A stretch of 36,464 bases of DNA. Source: JBMOPD01 sp049323615 (lineage in GTDB: Bacteria > Bacillota > Desulfotomaculia > Desulfotomaculales > Desulfocucumaceae). The stretch spans positions 1 to 36,464 of the forward strand of contig JBMOPD010000069.1 of the NCBI GenBank assembly GCA_049323615.1, written 5' to 3'. Under the pieces are notes generated by a model. That model had not been told where the DNA came from. It worked only from the letters and a program-made list of their open reading frames with translations, and did not search any database. Positions 1 to 7,794 of this stretch are shown one piece after another (the first letter of the stretch is position 1; the number at the start of each line of letters is the position of its first letter). A program made the translations under genes and the position numbers.

Positions 1-84
1 TTTTGTTTACTCCGACTCCCTCGGCCTCTTTTCTACCTCCCTGTTGTTTTTTAATTCCTTCTATGGCCCTACATGGTATCAATG

Positions 85-528
85 TTATTGTTTCCCTGGG
101 TATTTCTTACTGTTTCCGAAATTACTCTCCCTCACATTTACATTTTTTTTGATAAATTCAACCACCATCTGGGTACTGGTACCAGGGCCGAATATCTCCG
201 CAATGCCGGCTTCCTTCAGCGGGGGAATGTCCTCATCGGGAATTATTCCTCCGCCTAGTACCAGAATATCTCCCGCATGGTTGTTTTTTAAACCTTCCAC
301 CACCGGCGGGAACAGGTGAAGATGGGCACCGGAAAGGATGCTCAGGGCCACCACGTTCACATCCTCCTGCAGGGCCGCCTGCACAATCTGTTCCGGTGTC
401 TGGCGCAGGCCGGTGTAAATAACCTCCATGCCGGCGTCCCGCAGGGCCTGGGCAATGACCTTGGCGCCCCTGTCGTGCCCGTCCAGGCCGGGTTTGGCCA
501 CTAGAACCCTGATTGGCTTGCTGTTCAT
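85..528 (-). CDS. mmcG: Methylmalonyl-CoA mutase, cobalamin-binding (C-terminal) subunit
   Basis: A 147-residue B12-binding protein forming the small half of a split methylmalonyl-CoA mutase, which interconverts (R)-methylmalonyl-CoA and succinyl-CoA in the cytoplasm. The cobalamin signature is visible: DGHDRG at residues 16-21 (His18 as lower axial cobalt ligand), LSILSG near 61-66 and a GGG turn near 92-94. The ATG start has a clear AGGAGG site 7-8 bases upstream. It lies 15 bases after the large-subunit gene on the same strand, so both are probably co-translated. The mutase is one chain in many bacteria; two chains are common in archaea and in this Firmicute group. The 84 bases beyond its stop hold no start codon I can defend; the operon probably continues outside the window. 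The symbol follows the Pelotomaculum mmc naming by gene order and is an inference. Confidence 0.93.
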   Translation of the reverse strand: MNSKPIRVLVAKPGLDGHDRGAKVIAQALRDAGMEVIYTGLRQTPEQIVQAALQEDVNVVALSILSGAHLHLFPPVVEGLKNNHAGDILVLGGGIIPDEDIPPLKEAGIAEIFGPGTSTQMVVEFIKKNVNVRESNFGNSKKYPGKQ

Positions 529-543
529 ATTTAAACCTCCTGC

Positions 544-2205
544 CTAAAATACTATTTGCTGCTTGTATTCGCCGAAGACTTCCCGCAGCGCATCGCATAT
601 CTCGCCGAGGGTGGCGTATTTCGTGACGGCTTCGATAAAGAAGGGCATCAGGTTTTCTTTTCCCCGGGCGGCCCGGCTGATTTCACCAAGAATCTTTTCC
701 ACCCCGGCATTGTCCCGCTCGGCGCGGAGTTTTTTCAGTTTAGCCACCTGCTGCTCACCGACGGCGGGATCTACCCGCAGCAGCCCCTTCGGTTTGTCCG
801 TGTCCATGATGAACTTGTTGACGCCGATCACTGTCTTCCTGCCGCTCTCGATTTCCATCTGGTAGCGGTAGGCGCTGTCTTTAATCTCCTTCTGCATGTA
901 TTCGATGGCTTCCGGGGCCCCGCCCAGGGAATCGATTTTTTCAATGTACTGCCTGGCCCTTTGTTCGATTTCGTCGGTGAGCTTTTCGATGAAGTATGAG
1001 CCGCCGAGGGGGTCGACGGTGTCCGCCACCCCTATTTCGTACCCGATCACCTGCTGGGTGCGCAGCGCGATCAGGACCGAGTCCTCGTTGGGCAGCGCCA
1101 GGGCCTCGTCTCTGGAATTGGTGTGCAGCGACTGTGTTCCGCCGAGGACCGCGCTCAGCGCCTGGAAGGCCACCCGCATGATGTTCACGTCGGGCTGCTG
1201 GGCGGTCAGCGTACAGCCGGCGGTCTGGGTATGGAAGCGGAGCATCATTGAGCGGGGATTTTTGGCGCCGAATCTTTCCTTCATTATTTTTGCCCACAGC
1301 CTGCGGGCCGCCCTGAACTTGGCCACTTCTTCAAAGAAATTGAGGTGGGCGTTGAAGAAGAAGGAAAGCCTGGGGGCGAATTCATCCACATCCAGTCCGG
1401 CGTCAATGGCCGCCTTTACGTAAGCAATGCCGTCGGCCAGGGTAAAGGCAACCTCCTGGACGGCGGTGGAGCCGGCTTCCCTGATATGGTAGCCGCTGAT
1501 GCTGATGGTGTTCCAGTTTGGAATGTTCTTGGCGCAGTACTCGAAGATATCGGTGATCAACCTCATGGACTGGGCCGGCGGGAATATATAAGTTCCCCGG
1601 GCAACGTATTCTTTGAGGATGTCATTTTGAATGGTGCCGTTCAGTTTATCCGGAGTGACGCCCTGTTTTTCGGCCACGGCTATATACATGGCCAGCAAAA
1701 TGGCGGCCGGTGAGTTTATGGTCATGGATGTGCTGACCTTGTCAAGGGGAATGCCGTCAAACAGTGTTTCCATGTCCAGTATGGAGTCGATGGCCACGCC
1801 CACCTTGCCCACCTCGCCCATGGCCAGCTGGTGGTCGGAGTCGTAGCCGATCTGGGTGGGCAGGTCGAAGGCCACCGAAAGGCCGGTCTGCCCCTGGTCC
1901 AGCAGATACCTGAAGCGCTTGTTTGTTTCCTCGGCCGTGCCGAATCCGGCGTACTGCCTCATGGTCCAGAGCCGGCCCCGGTACATGTTGGGCTGTACCC
2001 CCCTGGTGAAGGGATACTCCCCGGGCAGGCCGGTGTCGATGGTTTCGCTTTCTAAATCCGCAGGGGTGTATACAGTTTCGATGTTGATTCCCGAATCTGT
2101 TACAAACTCCTGCCTTTCCGGGCGCTTTTTGGTCTGCTCGTCAAGTTTTTTCTGCCATGCGGATTTCTTTTCTTTAATTTCCTGGAGTTTGTTATTATCA
2201 AACAA
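544..2205 (-). CDS. mmcF: Methylmalonyl-CoA mutase, large catalytic (N-terminal) subunit
   Basis: A 553-residue TIM-barrel subunit of methylmalonyl-CoA mutase, without the B12 domain, which is supplied by the next gene. Residues expected for methylmalonyl-CoA rather than isobutyryl-CoA specificity are present: Tyr85 in the TMRQYAGF segment and Arg215 in PPAQSMR. Catalytic His240 lies in SISGYH. About 550 residues is normal for split mutases. Translation starts at TTG (2203-2205), with GGGAGGAGG about 7 bases ahead and no better start nearby. It follows sucD by 81 bases that include a run of nine Gs, and precedes the small subunit. In syntrophic propionate oxidation it makes succinyl-CoA, which the neighbouring SucCD converts to succinate with ATP formation. 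Transcription probably comes from the sigma-54 promoter at 5956-5971. Confidence 0.95.
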   Translation of the reverse strand: MFDNNKLQEIKEKKSAWQKKLDEQTKKRPERQEFVTDSGINIETVYTPADLESETIDTGLPGEYPFTRGVQPNMYRGRLWTMRQYAGFGTAEETNKRFRYLLDQGQTGLSVAFDLPTQIGYDSDHQLAMGEVGKVGVAIDSILDMETLFDGIPLDKVSTSMTINSPAAILLAMYIAVAEKQGVTPDKLNGTIQNDILKEYVARGTYIFPPAQSMRLITDIFEYCAKNIPNWNTISISGYHIREAGSTAVQEVAFTLADGIAYVKAAIDAGLDVDEFAPRLSFFFNAHLNFFEEVAKFRAARRLWAKIMKERFGAKNPRSMMLRFHTQTAGCTLTAQQPDVNIMRVAFQALSAVLGGTQSLHTNSRDEALALPNEDSVLIALRTQQVIGYEIGVADTVDPLGGSYFIEKLTDEIEQRARQYIEKIDSLGGAPEAIEYMQKEIKDSAYRYQMEIESGRKTVIGVNKFIMDTDKPKGLLRVDPAVGEQQVAKLKKLRAERDNAGVEKILGEISRAARGKENLMPFFIEAVTKYATLGEICDALREVFGEYKQQIVF

Positions 2206-2286
2206 GAATTATCCTCCTCCCGGTATTTTCTAACTCAGGTGTCCACCTTGGGGGGGGGCCGGATACCCACTCCCTAATTCCCGCTT

Positions 2287-3156
2287 TTACAGTCCTAGCC
2301 TTTCCCTGATCAGGGCCGGCACCTCAAAGGGAAGGGTGGCCACCGAGGCCCCGGCCTCCTTTAAAGCACTCACCTTTCCTTCGAAGGTTCCCTTGCCGCG
2401 CTCTATGATGGCGCCGGCGTGTCCCATTCTTTTGCCGGGGGGGGCGCTCTTGCCGGCGATATAGGCGACCACCGGCTTGGTCATTTTTTTGATGAATAAA
2501 GCGGCCTCCTCCTCCTGGTTGCCTCCTATTTCCCCCACCAGCACAACCGCCCCGGTTTCCGGGTCCTTATCAAACCTGGCCAGAACATCCACAAAGGACA
2601 GGCCGACCACCCTGTCGCCGCCCAGCCCTACCACCGTGGACTGCCCAATACCGTTGGCGGTCAGGTTTCCCACAATTTCATAGGTGAGGGTCCCGCTGCG
2701 GGCCACCACGCCCACCGGCCCCGGCACGAAGTACTGGTTCGGGGGAATGCCGATCTTGCATTTTCCGGAAGATACAATGCCGAAGGTATTGGGCCCGATC
2801 ACCGTAGCTCCCTTTTGTCTGGCGAAGCTGATTATTTCCATTTCATCGTGCACCGGAATGTGCTCGGTAATGACCACCACCACCTTGACGCCGGCCTCAA
2901 TGGCTTCGAACGCGGCGTCCCTGGCGGCGGGGGCCGGTATAAAAATGCAGGTGGCGTCAACCCTGTGGTCCTCCATGGCGGCAAAAACGGTGTCGTAAAT
3001 CTTGACCCCCTCAACCTCCTGGCCGCCCTTGCCCGGGGATGTGCCGCCCACGATTCTGGTGCCGTAGGCCAGCATCTGCCGGGTGTGAAACCGGCCCTGG
3101 TTGCCTGTGGCTCCCTGAACTATTACATTGGTATTTTCATCGATGATAATTGCCAT
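2287..3156 (-). CDS. sucD: Succinyl-CoA synthetase alpha subunit (first copy)
   Basis: A 289-residue alpha subunit of ADP-forming succinyl-CoA synthetase. It binds CoA and carries the phosphohistidine intermediate. Visible landmarks are the CoA-binding Rossmann start (VQGATGNQG, residues 13-21), SRSG-type loop ARSGTLTYE (152-160), and the active-site GHAGAII with His246. Length is standard. The ATG start has AAGGTGG a few bases upstream. The gene follows sucC and precedes the mutase large subunit, so the order is substrate-level phosphorylation next to the mutase, as in the Pelotomaculum mmc cluster. The SRSGTLTYE loop is the ordinary SucD form and contrasts with the second copy at 19069-19965, which has SRSGGM. 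Confidence 0.95.
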   Translation of the reverse strand: MAIIIDENTNVIVQGATGNQGRFHTRQMLAYGTRIVGGTSPGKGGQEVEGVKIYDTVFAAMEDHRVDATCIFIPAPAARDAAFEAIEAGVKVVVVITEHIPVHDEMEIISFARQKGATVIGPNTFGIVSSGKCKIGIPPNQYFVPGPVGVVARSGTLTYEIVGNLTANGIGQSTVVGLGGDRVVGLSFVDVLARFDKDPETGAVVLVGEIGGNQEEEAALFIKKMTKPVVAYIAGKSAPPGKRMGHAGAIIERGKGTFEGKVSALKEAGASVATLPFEVPALIRERLGL

Positions 3157-3212
3157 TGATCCACCTTCGTCCTTTCCTCTTTTGTTAAGCTGTCAGCGGT
3201 TAGCTCTAACCC

Positions 3213-4328
3213 CTAATTCCCGCCTTTGGCCAGTTCCACAGCCCTGGCCGCGGCTTCATGCATTACTTCGTAGGCGTTAAAACCGTTTTCCTGCAATATT
3301 TTAACTCCCATATCCTGGTTGGTGCCCACCAGCCTGATCACAACGGGGACCGGAATTTCCCGTTCATTTTTAACCTTTACCAGGGCGTTGGCCACGTCGT
3401 CACAGCGGGTTATACCGCCGAAAATGTTGATCAGGATCACCTTGGGGTTCATTGACAGAAGTATCTCCAGCGCCTTGGCGGTTTCCTCCATCCCGGTTCC
3501 GCCGCCCGCGTCAAGAAAATTGGCGGGCTTCCCGCCGTAGTGCTGGATGGTGTCCAGGGTGCCCATGGTAATGCCGGCGCCGTTGGCCATCACCGCGATA
3601 TCGCCGTCCAGCTGGACGAAGGACAGGCCGAGGGCGTGGGCTTTCTGTTCAGCCTCTGTTCTCTCCTCCACCCGGGGCAGGCCCTTTTGCCGGAAGAGGC
3701 CCTCGTCGTCTATGGTTACCTTGGAGTCGGCGGCGATCAGCCGGTCCCCGCTTATGACAAGAGGGTTTATCTCCACCAGTTCAGCGTCCTTTTCCCTGAA
3801 AATATTATAAAGAATGGGTAAAATCCGGTTAAGTTCCTTGGCCGGGGCCCCGGTCAGGCCCAGTCGCCTGGTTATTTCCCTGGCCGCGTAAGGCTGCAGC
3901 CCAATCAGCGCGTCTATGTGGTACTTGATTATTTCCTCCTCGGGCACATCCTCTATATCCATTCCCCCGCTGGCCGAAGCGATCAGGACGGGCTTTTTGG
4001 CGGAGCCGTCCACCGTTATGGCCAGGTAAAGCTCCCGGTCAATCCTGATTTTTTCCTCCACCAGGACGGACTCCACCGTTAAGCCCTGGACGGTGCTGCC
4101 CAGAATTTTGGCTGCCGCTTCAGCGGCCTGTTGCGGGGTGGAAGCGAACAGAATCCCGCCGCCTTTTCCCCTCTTCCCGGATAGAATCTGGGACTTGATC
4201 ACCACATCCGCCCCTATTTCCGCCGCCGCGGAAGCAGCCTCCTCCGCCCCGGTCACCATCCTGCCCCGGGGCACCACGATGCCGTATTGGGAAAACAGCT
4301 CCTTGCCCATGTATTCGTACAGTTTCAA
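3213..4328 (-). CDS. sucC: Succinyl-CoA synthetase beta subunit (first copy)
   Basis: A 371-residue beta subunit with an ATP-grasp domain (residues about 1-230) and a C-terminal ligase domain. The family landmarks ANGAGITMGT, FLDAGGGTG and NIFGGITRCD are all present, so this is a normal ADP/GDP-forming succinyl-CoA synthetase. Start is TTG at 4326-4328, preceded by AGGAGAGG; the encoded N-terminus MKLYEYMGKELF is the classical one, which settles the start. It sits 56 bases before sucD. It is separated from the fumarase beta gene upstream by a 172-base gap holding tandem repeats, unusually long for this operon. No promoter was recognised in that gap. Confidence 0.95.
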   Translation of the reverse strand: MKLYEYMGKELFSQYGIVVPRGRMVTGAEEAASAAAEIGADVVIKSQILSGKRGKGGGILFASTPQQAAEAAAKILGSTVQGLTVESVLVEEKIRIDRELYLAITVDGSAKKPVLIASASGGMDIEDVPEEEIIKYHIDALIGLQPYAAREITRRLGLTGAPAKELNRILPILYNIFREKDAELVEINPLVISGDRLIAADSKVTIDDEGLFRQKGLPRVEERTEAEQKAHALGLSFVQLDGDIAVMANGAGITMGTLDTIQHYGGKPANFLDAGGGTGMEETAKALEILLSMNPKVILINIFGGITRCDDVANALVKVKNEREIPVPVVIRLVGTNQDMGVKILQENGFNAYEVMHEAAARAVELAKGGN

Positions 4329-4372
4329 GCGTGACCTCTCCTTTTTTTACTAATCCTGAAAAGCTTTCCCGT

Positions 4373-4403
4373 CAGAATCCAGAATTCAGAATCCAGAATC
4401 CAG
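4373..4403. repeat. Heptad tandem repeat CAGAATY (four units)
   Basis: Four head-to-tail 7-bp units of CAGAATC/CAGAATT, with a fifth decayed unit (CAGACGG), lie between sucC and the fumarase beta gene. The same heptad occurs at 8429-8463, 25339-25361 and 36243-36284, always between genes. Function is unknown. The units are too short and lack spacers, so this is not a CRISPR array. Confidence 0.9.
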
Positions 4404-4440
4404 ACGGGCAAAGATCTTCATGACATGCTTACCAGATAAT

Positions 4441-4468
4441 TCTCTGTGTTCTCCGTAATCTCTGTGTC
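4441..4468. repeat. Short direct repeat TCTCTGTGT, two copies
   Basis: The 9-mer TCTCTGTGT occurs at 4441-4449 and again at 4459-4467 in the gap between sucC and the fumarase beta gene. Similar ACACAGAGA-type sequences are common filler repeats in many bacterial intergenic regions. No function is assigned. Confidence 0.6.
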
Positions 4469-4500
4469 TAAAAAAACTAGTAGCTATTTTCAGGTTGGTT

Positions 4501-5055
4501 CTATTTAATGGAGTAAATCTTCAGACCCTCTTCATAAAGGTCCCCGCCAAGGGTATCGTTGGCCACTATAACCGGAAAATCCTCAACGTATAATTCATGT
4601 ATCGCCTCCGGTCCCAGTTCCGGGTAGGCGATTACCCGGCTCTGTTTAATACATCCGGAGATCAGGGCGGCTGCCCCGCCAACGGCTGCGAAGTATACCG
4701 ATTTGTACTGTTTGATGGCCTTTATTACTTCGGGGGACCTCTTTCCCTTGCCGATCATTCCCTTCAGTCCCAGGGCAATCAGCCTCGGGGCATAGGCATC
4801 CATCCGGCCCGAAGTGGTGGGCCCGGCGGATCCGATTACCTGGCCCGGTTTGGCCGGGGAAGGACCCACGTAGTAAATTACCTGGCCCTTGATGTTGACG
4901 GGAAGGGGCTTGCCCTGGTCCAAAAGTTCCATCAGTTTCTTATGGGCGGCGTCCCTGCCGGTGTATATTATTCCATTGAGCAGGACCTTTTGGCCAATCC
5001 TTAAATGTTCTACAGTGTCATCGTTCAAAGGGGTGGTTAACTTTATCTGGGGCAA
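4501..5055 (-). CDS. Fumarase, beta (C-terminal) subunit, class I
   Basis: The swivel-domain subunit of a two-subunit iron-sulfur (class I) fumarase, which with the preceding gene hydrates fumarate to malate. SAGPTTSGRMD and the Gly-rich GKGKRSPE and VGGAAAL segments are typical. The longest open frame starts at 5106 inside the alpha gene, but a better start is TTG at 5053-5055. The alpha stop codon (5075-5077) is followed by GGAGGTGA and then, about 8 bases on, this TTG, giving a protein of 184 residues that begins MPQIKLTTPL. That length suits the family. The same fold also serves class I tartrate dehydratase, but the neighbours (SucCD, mutase) favour fumarase. Confidence 0.9.
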   Translation of the reverse strand: MPQIKLTTPLNDDTVEHLRIGQKVLLNGIIYTGRDAAHKKLMELLDQGKPLPVNIKGQVIYYVGPSPAKPGQVIGSAGPTTSGRMDAYAPRLIALGLKGMIGKGKRSPEVIKAIKQYKSVYFAAVGGAAALISGCIKQSRVIAYPELGPEAIHELYVEDFPVIVANDTLGGDLYEEGLKIYSIK

Positions 5056-5074
5056 GTGGTTGTCACCTCCGTTG

Positions 5075-5926
5075 CTAAAGCACAGCTTCTTTATGCCGGG
5101 CGGCATGGCAGTTGATGTTGACCGCCACCGGAAGGCTGGCTATATGACAGGGATATATTTCTATGTGTACCGCCAGGGCCGTTGTCTTTCCACCGAGACC
5201 CTGCGGGCCTATGCCCAGGCTGTTTATTTCTTCCAGCAGCTCTCTTTCAATAGCTGCAATTTCAGGTAAATGGCTCGGCCTGCCCAGTTCCCTGAGGAGG
5301 GCTTCCTTGGCCAGCAGGGCGCACTTTTCAAAGGTGCCTCCTATTCCCACTCCCACCACTATGGGCGGGCATGGGTTTGGCCCGGCGGCCTTTACTGCCT
5401 CGACAACAAATTTTTTTACTCCTTCCAGGCCTTCGGCGGGCTTGAGCATTTTAACGGCGCTCATGTTTTCACTTCCGGCGCCCTTTGGCGCCACTGTTAT
5501 TTTGAGGCTGTCTCCGGGGACCAGTTTTGTGTGGATTACGGCCGGGGTATTGTCTCCGGTATTGACCCTTTTCAGTGGATGGTCGACAATGGATTTGCGG
5601 AGATATCCTTCGGTGTAGCCCTTTCTGACCCCCTTATTGACCGCGTCGTAAAGGCTGCCCCCGGTAATCCTGACTTCCTGCCCCAGTTCCAGGAAAACAA
5701 CGGCAAAACCGGTATCCTGGCACATGGGCACCAGGTCCTCTTTGGCAATTTTGGCGTTTAACAGCAGCTGCTTAAGGATGTCCTTGCCTGTAAGCGAAAT
5801 CTCTTCTTGCTGTTTCTTTTCCAGGGCCTTGAGCACGTCGGCGCCCAGGAAATAGTTGGCCTCCATGCATAAACGGGCCACGGTTTCGGTTATTTCTCTG
5901 GTTGTTATTGTTTTTATACCGCACAC
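5075..5926 (-). CDS. Fumarase, alpha (N-terminal) subunit, class I
   Basis: A 283-residue subunit carrying the [4Fe-4S] cluster of class I fumarase. The three expected cluster cysteines are visible: Cys69 (MCQDTG), Cys186 (PNPCPP) and Cys202 (FEKCAL). The start is GTG at 5924-5926. Its ribosome site is weak (a G run right before it), but homologous sequence begins only a few residues in, so the true start cannot be far off. It is the first gene behind the sigma-54 promoter at 5956-5971 and so probably heads the whole fumarase-SucCD-mutase transcript. Tartrate dehydratase alpha is the alternative, less likely from context. Confidence 0.92.
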   Translation of the reverse strand: MCGIKTITTREITETVARLCMEANYFLGADVLKALEKKQQEEISLTGKDILKQLLLNAKIAKEDLVPMCQDTGFAVVFLELGQEVRITGGSLYDAVNKGVRKGYTEGYLRKSIVDHPLKRVNTGDNTPAVIHTKLVPGDSLKITVAPKGAGSENMSAVKMLKPAEGLEGVKKFVVEAVKAAGPNPCPPIVVGVGIGGTFEKCALLAKEALLRELGRPSHLPEIAAIERELLEEINSLGIGPQGLGGKTTALAVHIEIYPCHIASLPVAVNINCHAARHKEAVL

Positions 5927-5955
5927 CCCCGTTCAATGTTAATCCTTAAAAAAAA

Positions 5956-5971
5956 TGCAAAAAATGTACCA
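5956..5971 (-). promoter_or_regulatory. Sigma-54 (-24/-12) promoter of the mmc operon
   Basis: On the minus strand the 16-mer TGGTACATTTTTTGCA matches the sigma-54 consensus TGGCAC-N5-TTGCA at all but one position, with exact GG-to-GC spacing. It lies 30 bases before the fumarase alpha start. A sigma-54 activator gene with an intact GAFTGA loop is the next gene upstream. A pair of GTTAAT direct repeats (6017-6022 and 6031-6036), about 75-90 bases upstream of the expected start site, is a possible activator site but weak evidence. Confidence 0.75.
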
Positions 5972-6101
5972 CGCCATATTTTCTCGCGGCATTCAAACGA
6001 CAGGCGGGAAAAACGGGTTAATGCATTTTCGTTAATCATATTTAAAAACTTTATAAATGACAAGTACAGGGCACATTTTTTTAAAATTTATAAACAACAA
6101 A

Positions 6102-6134
6102 TATAAGACCCCTTATTTTTAACGGGGTCTTATA
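6102..6134 (-). terminator. Rho-independent terminator of the regulator gene
   Basis: An 11-bp perfect inverted repeat (TATAAGACCCC / GGGGTCTTATA) with an 11-base loop lies 47 bases after the stop of the sigma-54 activator gene. On the minus strand it is followed by a T-rich run. It separates the regulator transcript from the mmc operon, so the operon depends on its own promoter. Confidence 0.85.
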
Positions 6135-6181
6135 GACACATTGATATTCTAAATTATAGAAGCAATCTAAGTTTTATAATA

Positions 6182-7624
6182 TTACAAATTGTCTGAACGG
6201 CTCTTTTTCAGTTTGTTGTAAAGGGTGGCCAGGGAGATGTTCAGGGCCTGGGCAGCCTTTCTCTTCCCTTCCACGGTATTGCCGAATTTCATCAGGGCTT
6301 TTTTAATCAAAATCTGTTCCATCAGGTCTATGGGTATAAGGTCAAGGTCCCTTTCGGGGGTGTTTTTAAACTGGCTGACGTGCTGGATGAGATTTTTTTT
6401 GGTTATAATCTCGTCGTCCACGGTAACCATTACTCTTTCGATTACATTTTCCAGTTCCCGCACGTTGCCGGGCCAGTTATACCCGTACAGCGCCTCGTCG
6501 GCGTCTTTGGACAGGCCCTTGACCTTTTTCCCCAGCTTCCGGTTGAGCTTTATGACCAGGTTATTGCAGAGCATGGGCAGGTCTTCCTTATGATAGCGGA
6601 GCGGAGGGATGGTGATTTCCACCACGTTCAGCCGGTAATACAGGTCTTCCCTGAATTTTCCCTGCCTGATCAGGTCCCGCAGGTTCCTGTTGGTGGCCGC
6701 GATAACCCTGACGTCCACCTTTATGGTCTGGTTCCCCCCCACCCTCTCGAATTCCATTTCCTGCAGCACCCGCAAAAGCTTGCCCTGCAGGTGCAGGCTC
6801 ATGTCCCCGATTTCGTCCAGGAAAATCGTGCCTCCGTTGGCCAGTTCAAATTTGCCTATTTTTGATTTGACGGCCCCGGTAAAGGCCCCCTTGGCGTATC
6901 CGAAAAACTCGCTTTCCAGCAGGTTTTCAGGAATGGCGGCGCAGTTTACCTTGATAAACGGCTTTTCCCGGCGGGGACTGGCGTGGTGTATGGCATGAGC
7001 GAACAATTCCTTGCCGGTGCCGCTTTCACCCAGCAGGAGAACGGTGGAATTGGACCTGGCGGACCGTTCGGCCACCTGGATGCATTTCTTAAGCTCCTGG
7101 CTGGTGCCCACAATATCATTGAAGGTGTACTTGCTGGTGGTGACCTGCCCCAGTTTTTCCGAAAGATTCTCAATCAGCGAGGTGCTGTAGCGCAGTTCGT
7201 CCATAAGCTTCATAACGTCGGTTAAATGCTGAAAAACCACCACCCCGCCGATCAGGCCGCCGTCAACGTAAATGGGAGCGGCGTTGGATATCACTTCGGA
7301 ATTGCTCCCCCCCACCCTTGTCCGGTGCCCGAAAATATCTTTGCCCGTTTTTAATACCGTGGCCAGGGCGCCGTCGGGGGAAACTTCAAATATATTTTTC
7401 CCTATTCTTTCATTCTCCGGGATCCCGGTAATCCGGGTGAAGGCCGGGTTCACGTACTTGATCAGGCCGTTTTTGTCCGCCACTTCAATGGCTTCATGAA
7501 CCGAATTCAGTATAATGGTGAGTTCACTCTGGATCTTTTTAAACTCCAGCAGCTTTTCCTTCTCTTTCATAATAAGGTTTCCCTCTTCTCCCGGCCCGAT
7601 AATGGCCACTTTCAGTTTCGACAT
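6182..7624 (-). CDS. mmcA: PAS-containing sigma-54 transcriptional activator (mmcA-like)
   Basis: A 480-residue enhancer-binding protein. A PAS sensor domain covers about residues 30-140. The AAA+ domain (about 168-395) has Walker A GESGTGKE at 199-206, the sigma-54 contact loop GAFTGA at 246-251 and Walker B GGTIFLDE at 264-271. A Fis-type helix-turn-helix occupies roughly the last 45 residues. ATG at 7622-7624 is preferred over GTG at 7636 because GGGTGA precedes the ATG at the right distance. The gene is immediately upstream of the sigma-54 promoter at 5956-5971, so it most likely activates the fumarase-SucCD-mutase operon. The PAS ligand is unknown. In Pelotomaculum a regulator of this type heads the mmc cluster, and the symbol is given by that analogy. 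Confidence 0.92.
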   Translation of the reverse strand: MSKLKVAIIGPGEEGNLIMKEKEKLLEFKKIQSELTIILNSVHEAIEVADKNGLIKYVNPAFTRITGIPENERIGKNIFEVSPDGALATVLKTGKDIFGHRTRVGGSNSEVISNAAPIYVDGGLIGGVVVFQHLTDVMKLMDELRYSTSLIENLSEKLGQVTTSKYTFNDIVGTSQELKKCIQVAERSARSNSTVLLLGESGTGKELFAHAIHHASPRREKPFIKVNCAAIPENLLESEFFGYAKGAFTGAVKSKIGKFELANGGTIFLDEIGDMSLHLQGKLLRVLQEMEFERVGGNQTIKVDVRVIAATNRNLRDLIRQGKFREDLYYRLNVVEITIPPLRYHKEDLPMLCNNLVIKLNRKLGKKVKGLSKDADEALYGYNWPGNVRELENVIERVMVTVDDEIITKKNLIQHVSQFKNTPERDLDLIPIDLMEQILIKKALMKFGNTVEGKRKAAQALNISLATLYNKLKKSRSDNL

Positions 7625-7722
7625 GTTTACTTTCACCCGGATAAAGATTTTTGTTATGTTCAGATTACTTCGACGAATTCACACCCTATTCCTTCTAAAA
7701 TATATAAAATGTTTCAGCCTGC

Positions 7723-7736
7723 CGAACAGGTGTTTT
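7723..7736 (+). promoter_or_regulatory. LexA box (Gram-positive SOS operator)
   Basis: CGAACAGGTGTTTT fits the Gram-positive SOS consensus CGAACRNRYGTTYG at 13 of 14 positions. It overlaps the -35 area of the lexA promoter, which points to autorepression. It lies between lexA and the divergently read sigma-54 activator gene. Confidence 0.85.
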
Positions 7737-7761
7737 ATTTTTAAAAATATTATGCTATAAT
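7733..7761 (+). promoter_or_regulatory. lexA promoter with extended -10
   Basis: TATAAT at 7756-7761 preceded by TGC (7753-7755) forms an extended -10 element about 20 bases before the lexA ribosome site. The -35 position (7733-7738) is a poor TTTTAT that overlaps the LexA box, consistent with reliance on the extended -10 and repression by LexA. Confidence 0.7.
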
Positions 7762-7794
7762 TATTATGTAGAAAATGGAAAGGTGGTGTTTTTA

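Noticed and set aside
2247..2255. Run of nine Gs between sucD and the mutase gene considered as a phase-variation tract
   Set aside because: Intergenic, not within a promoter or coding frame that slippage would switch; it may also be a sequencing-prone run.
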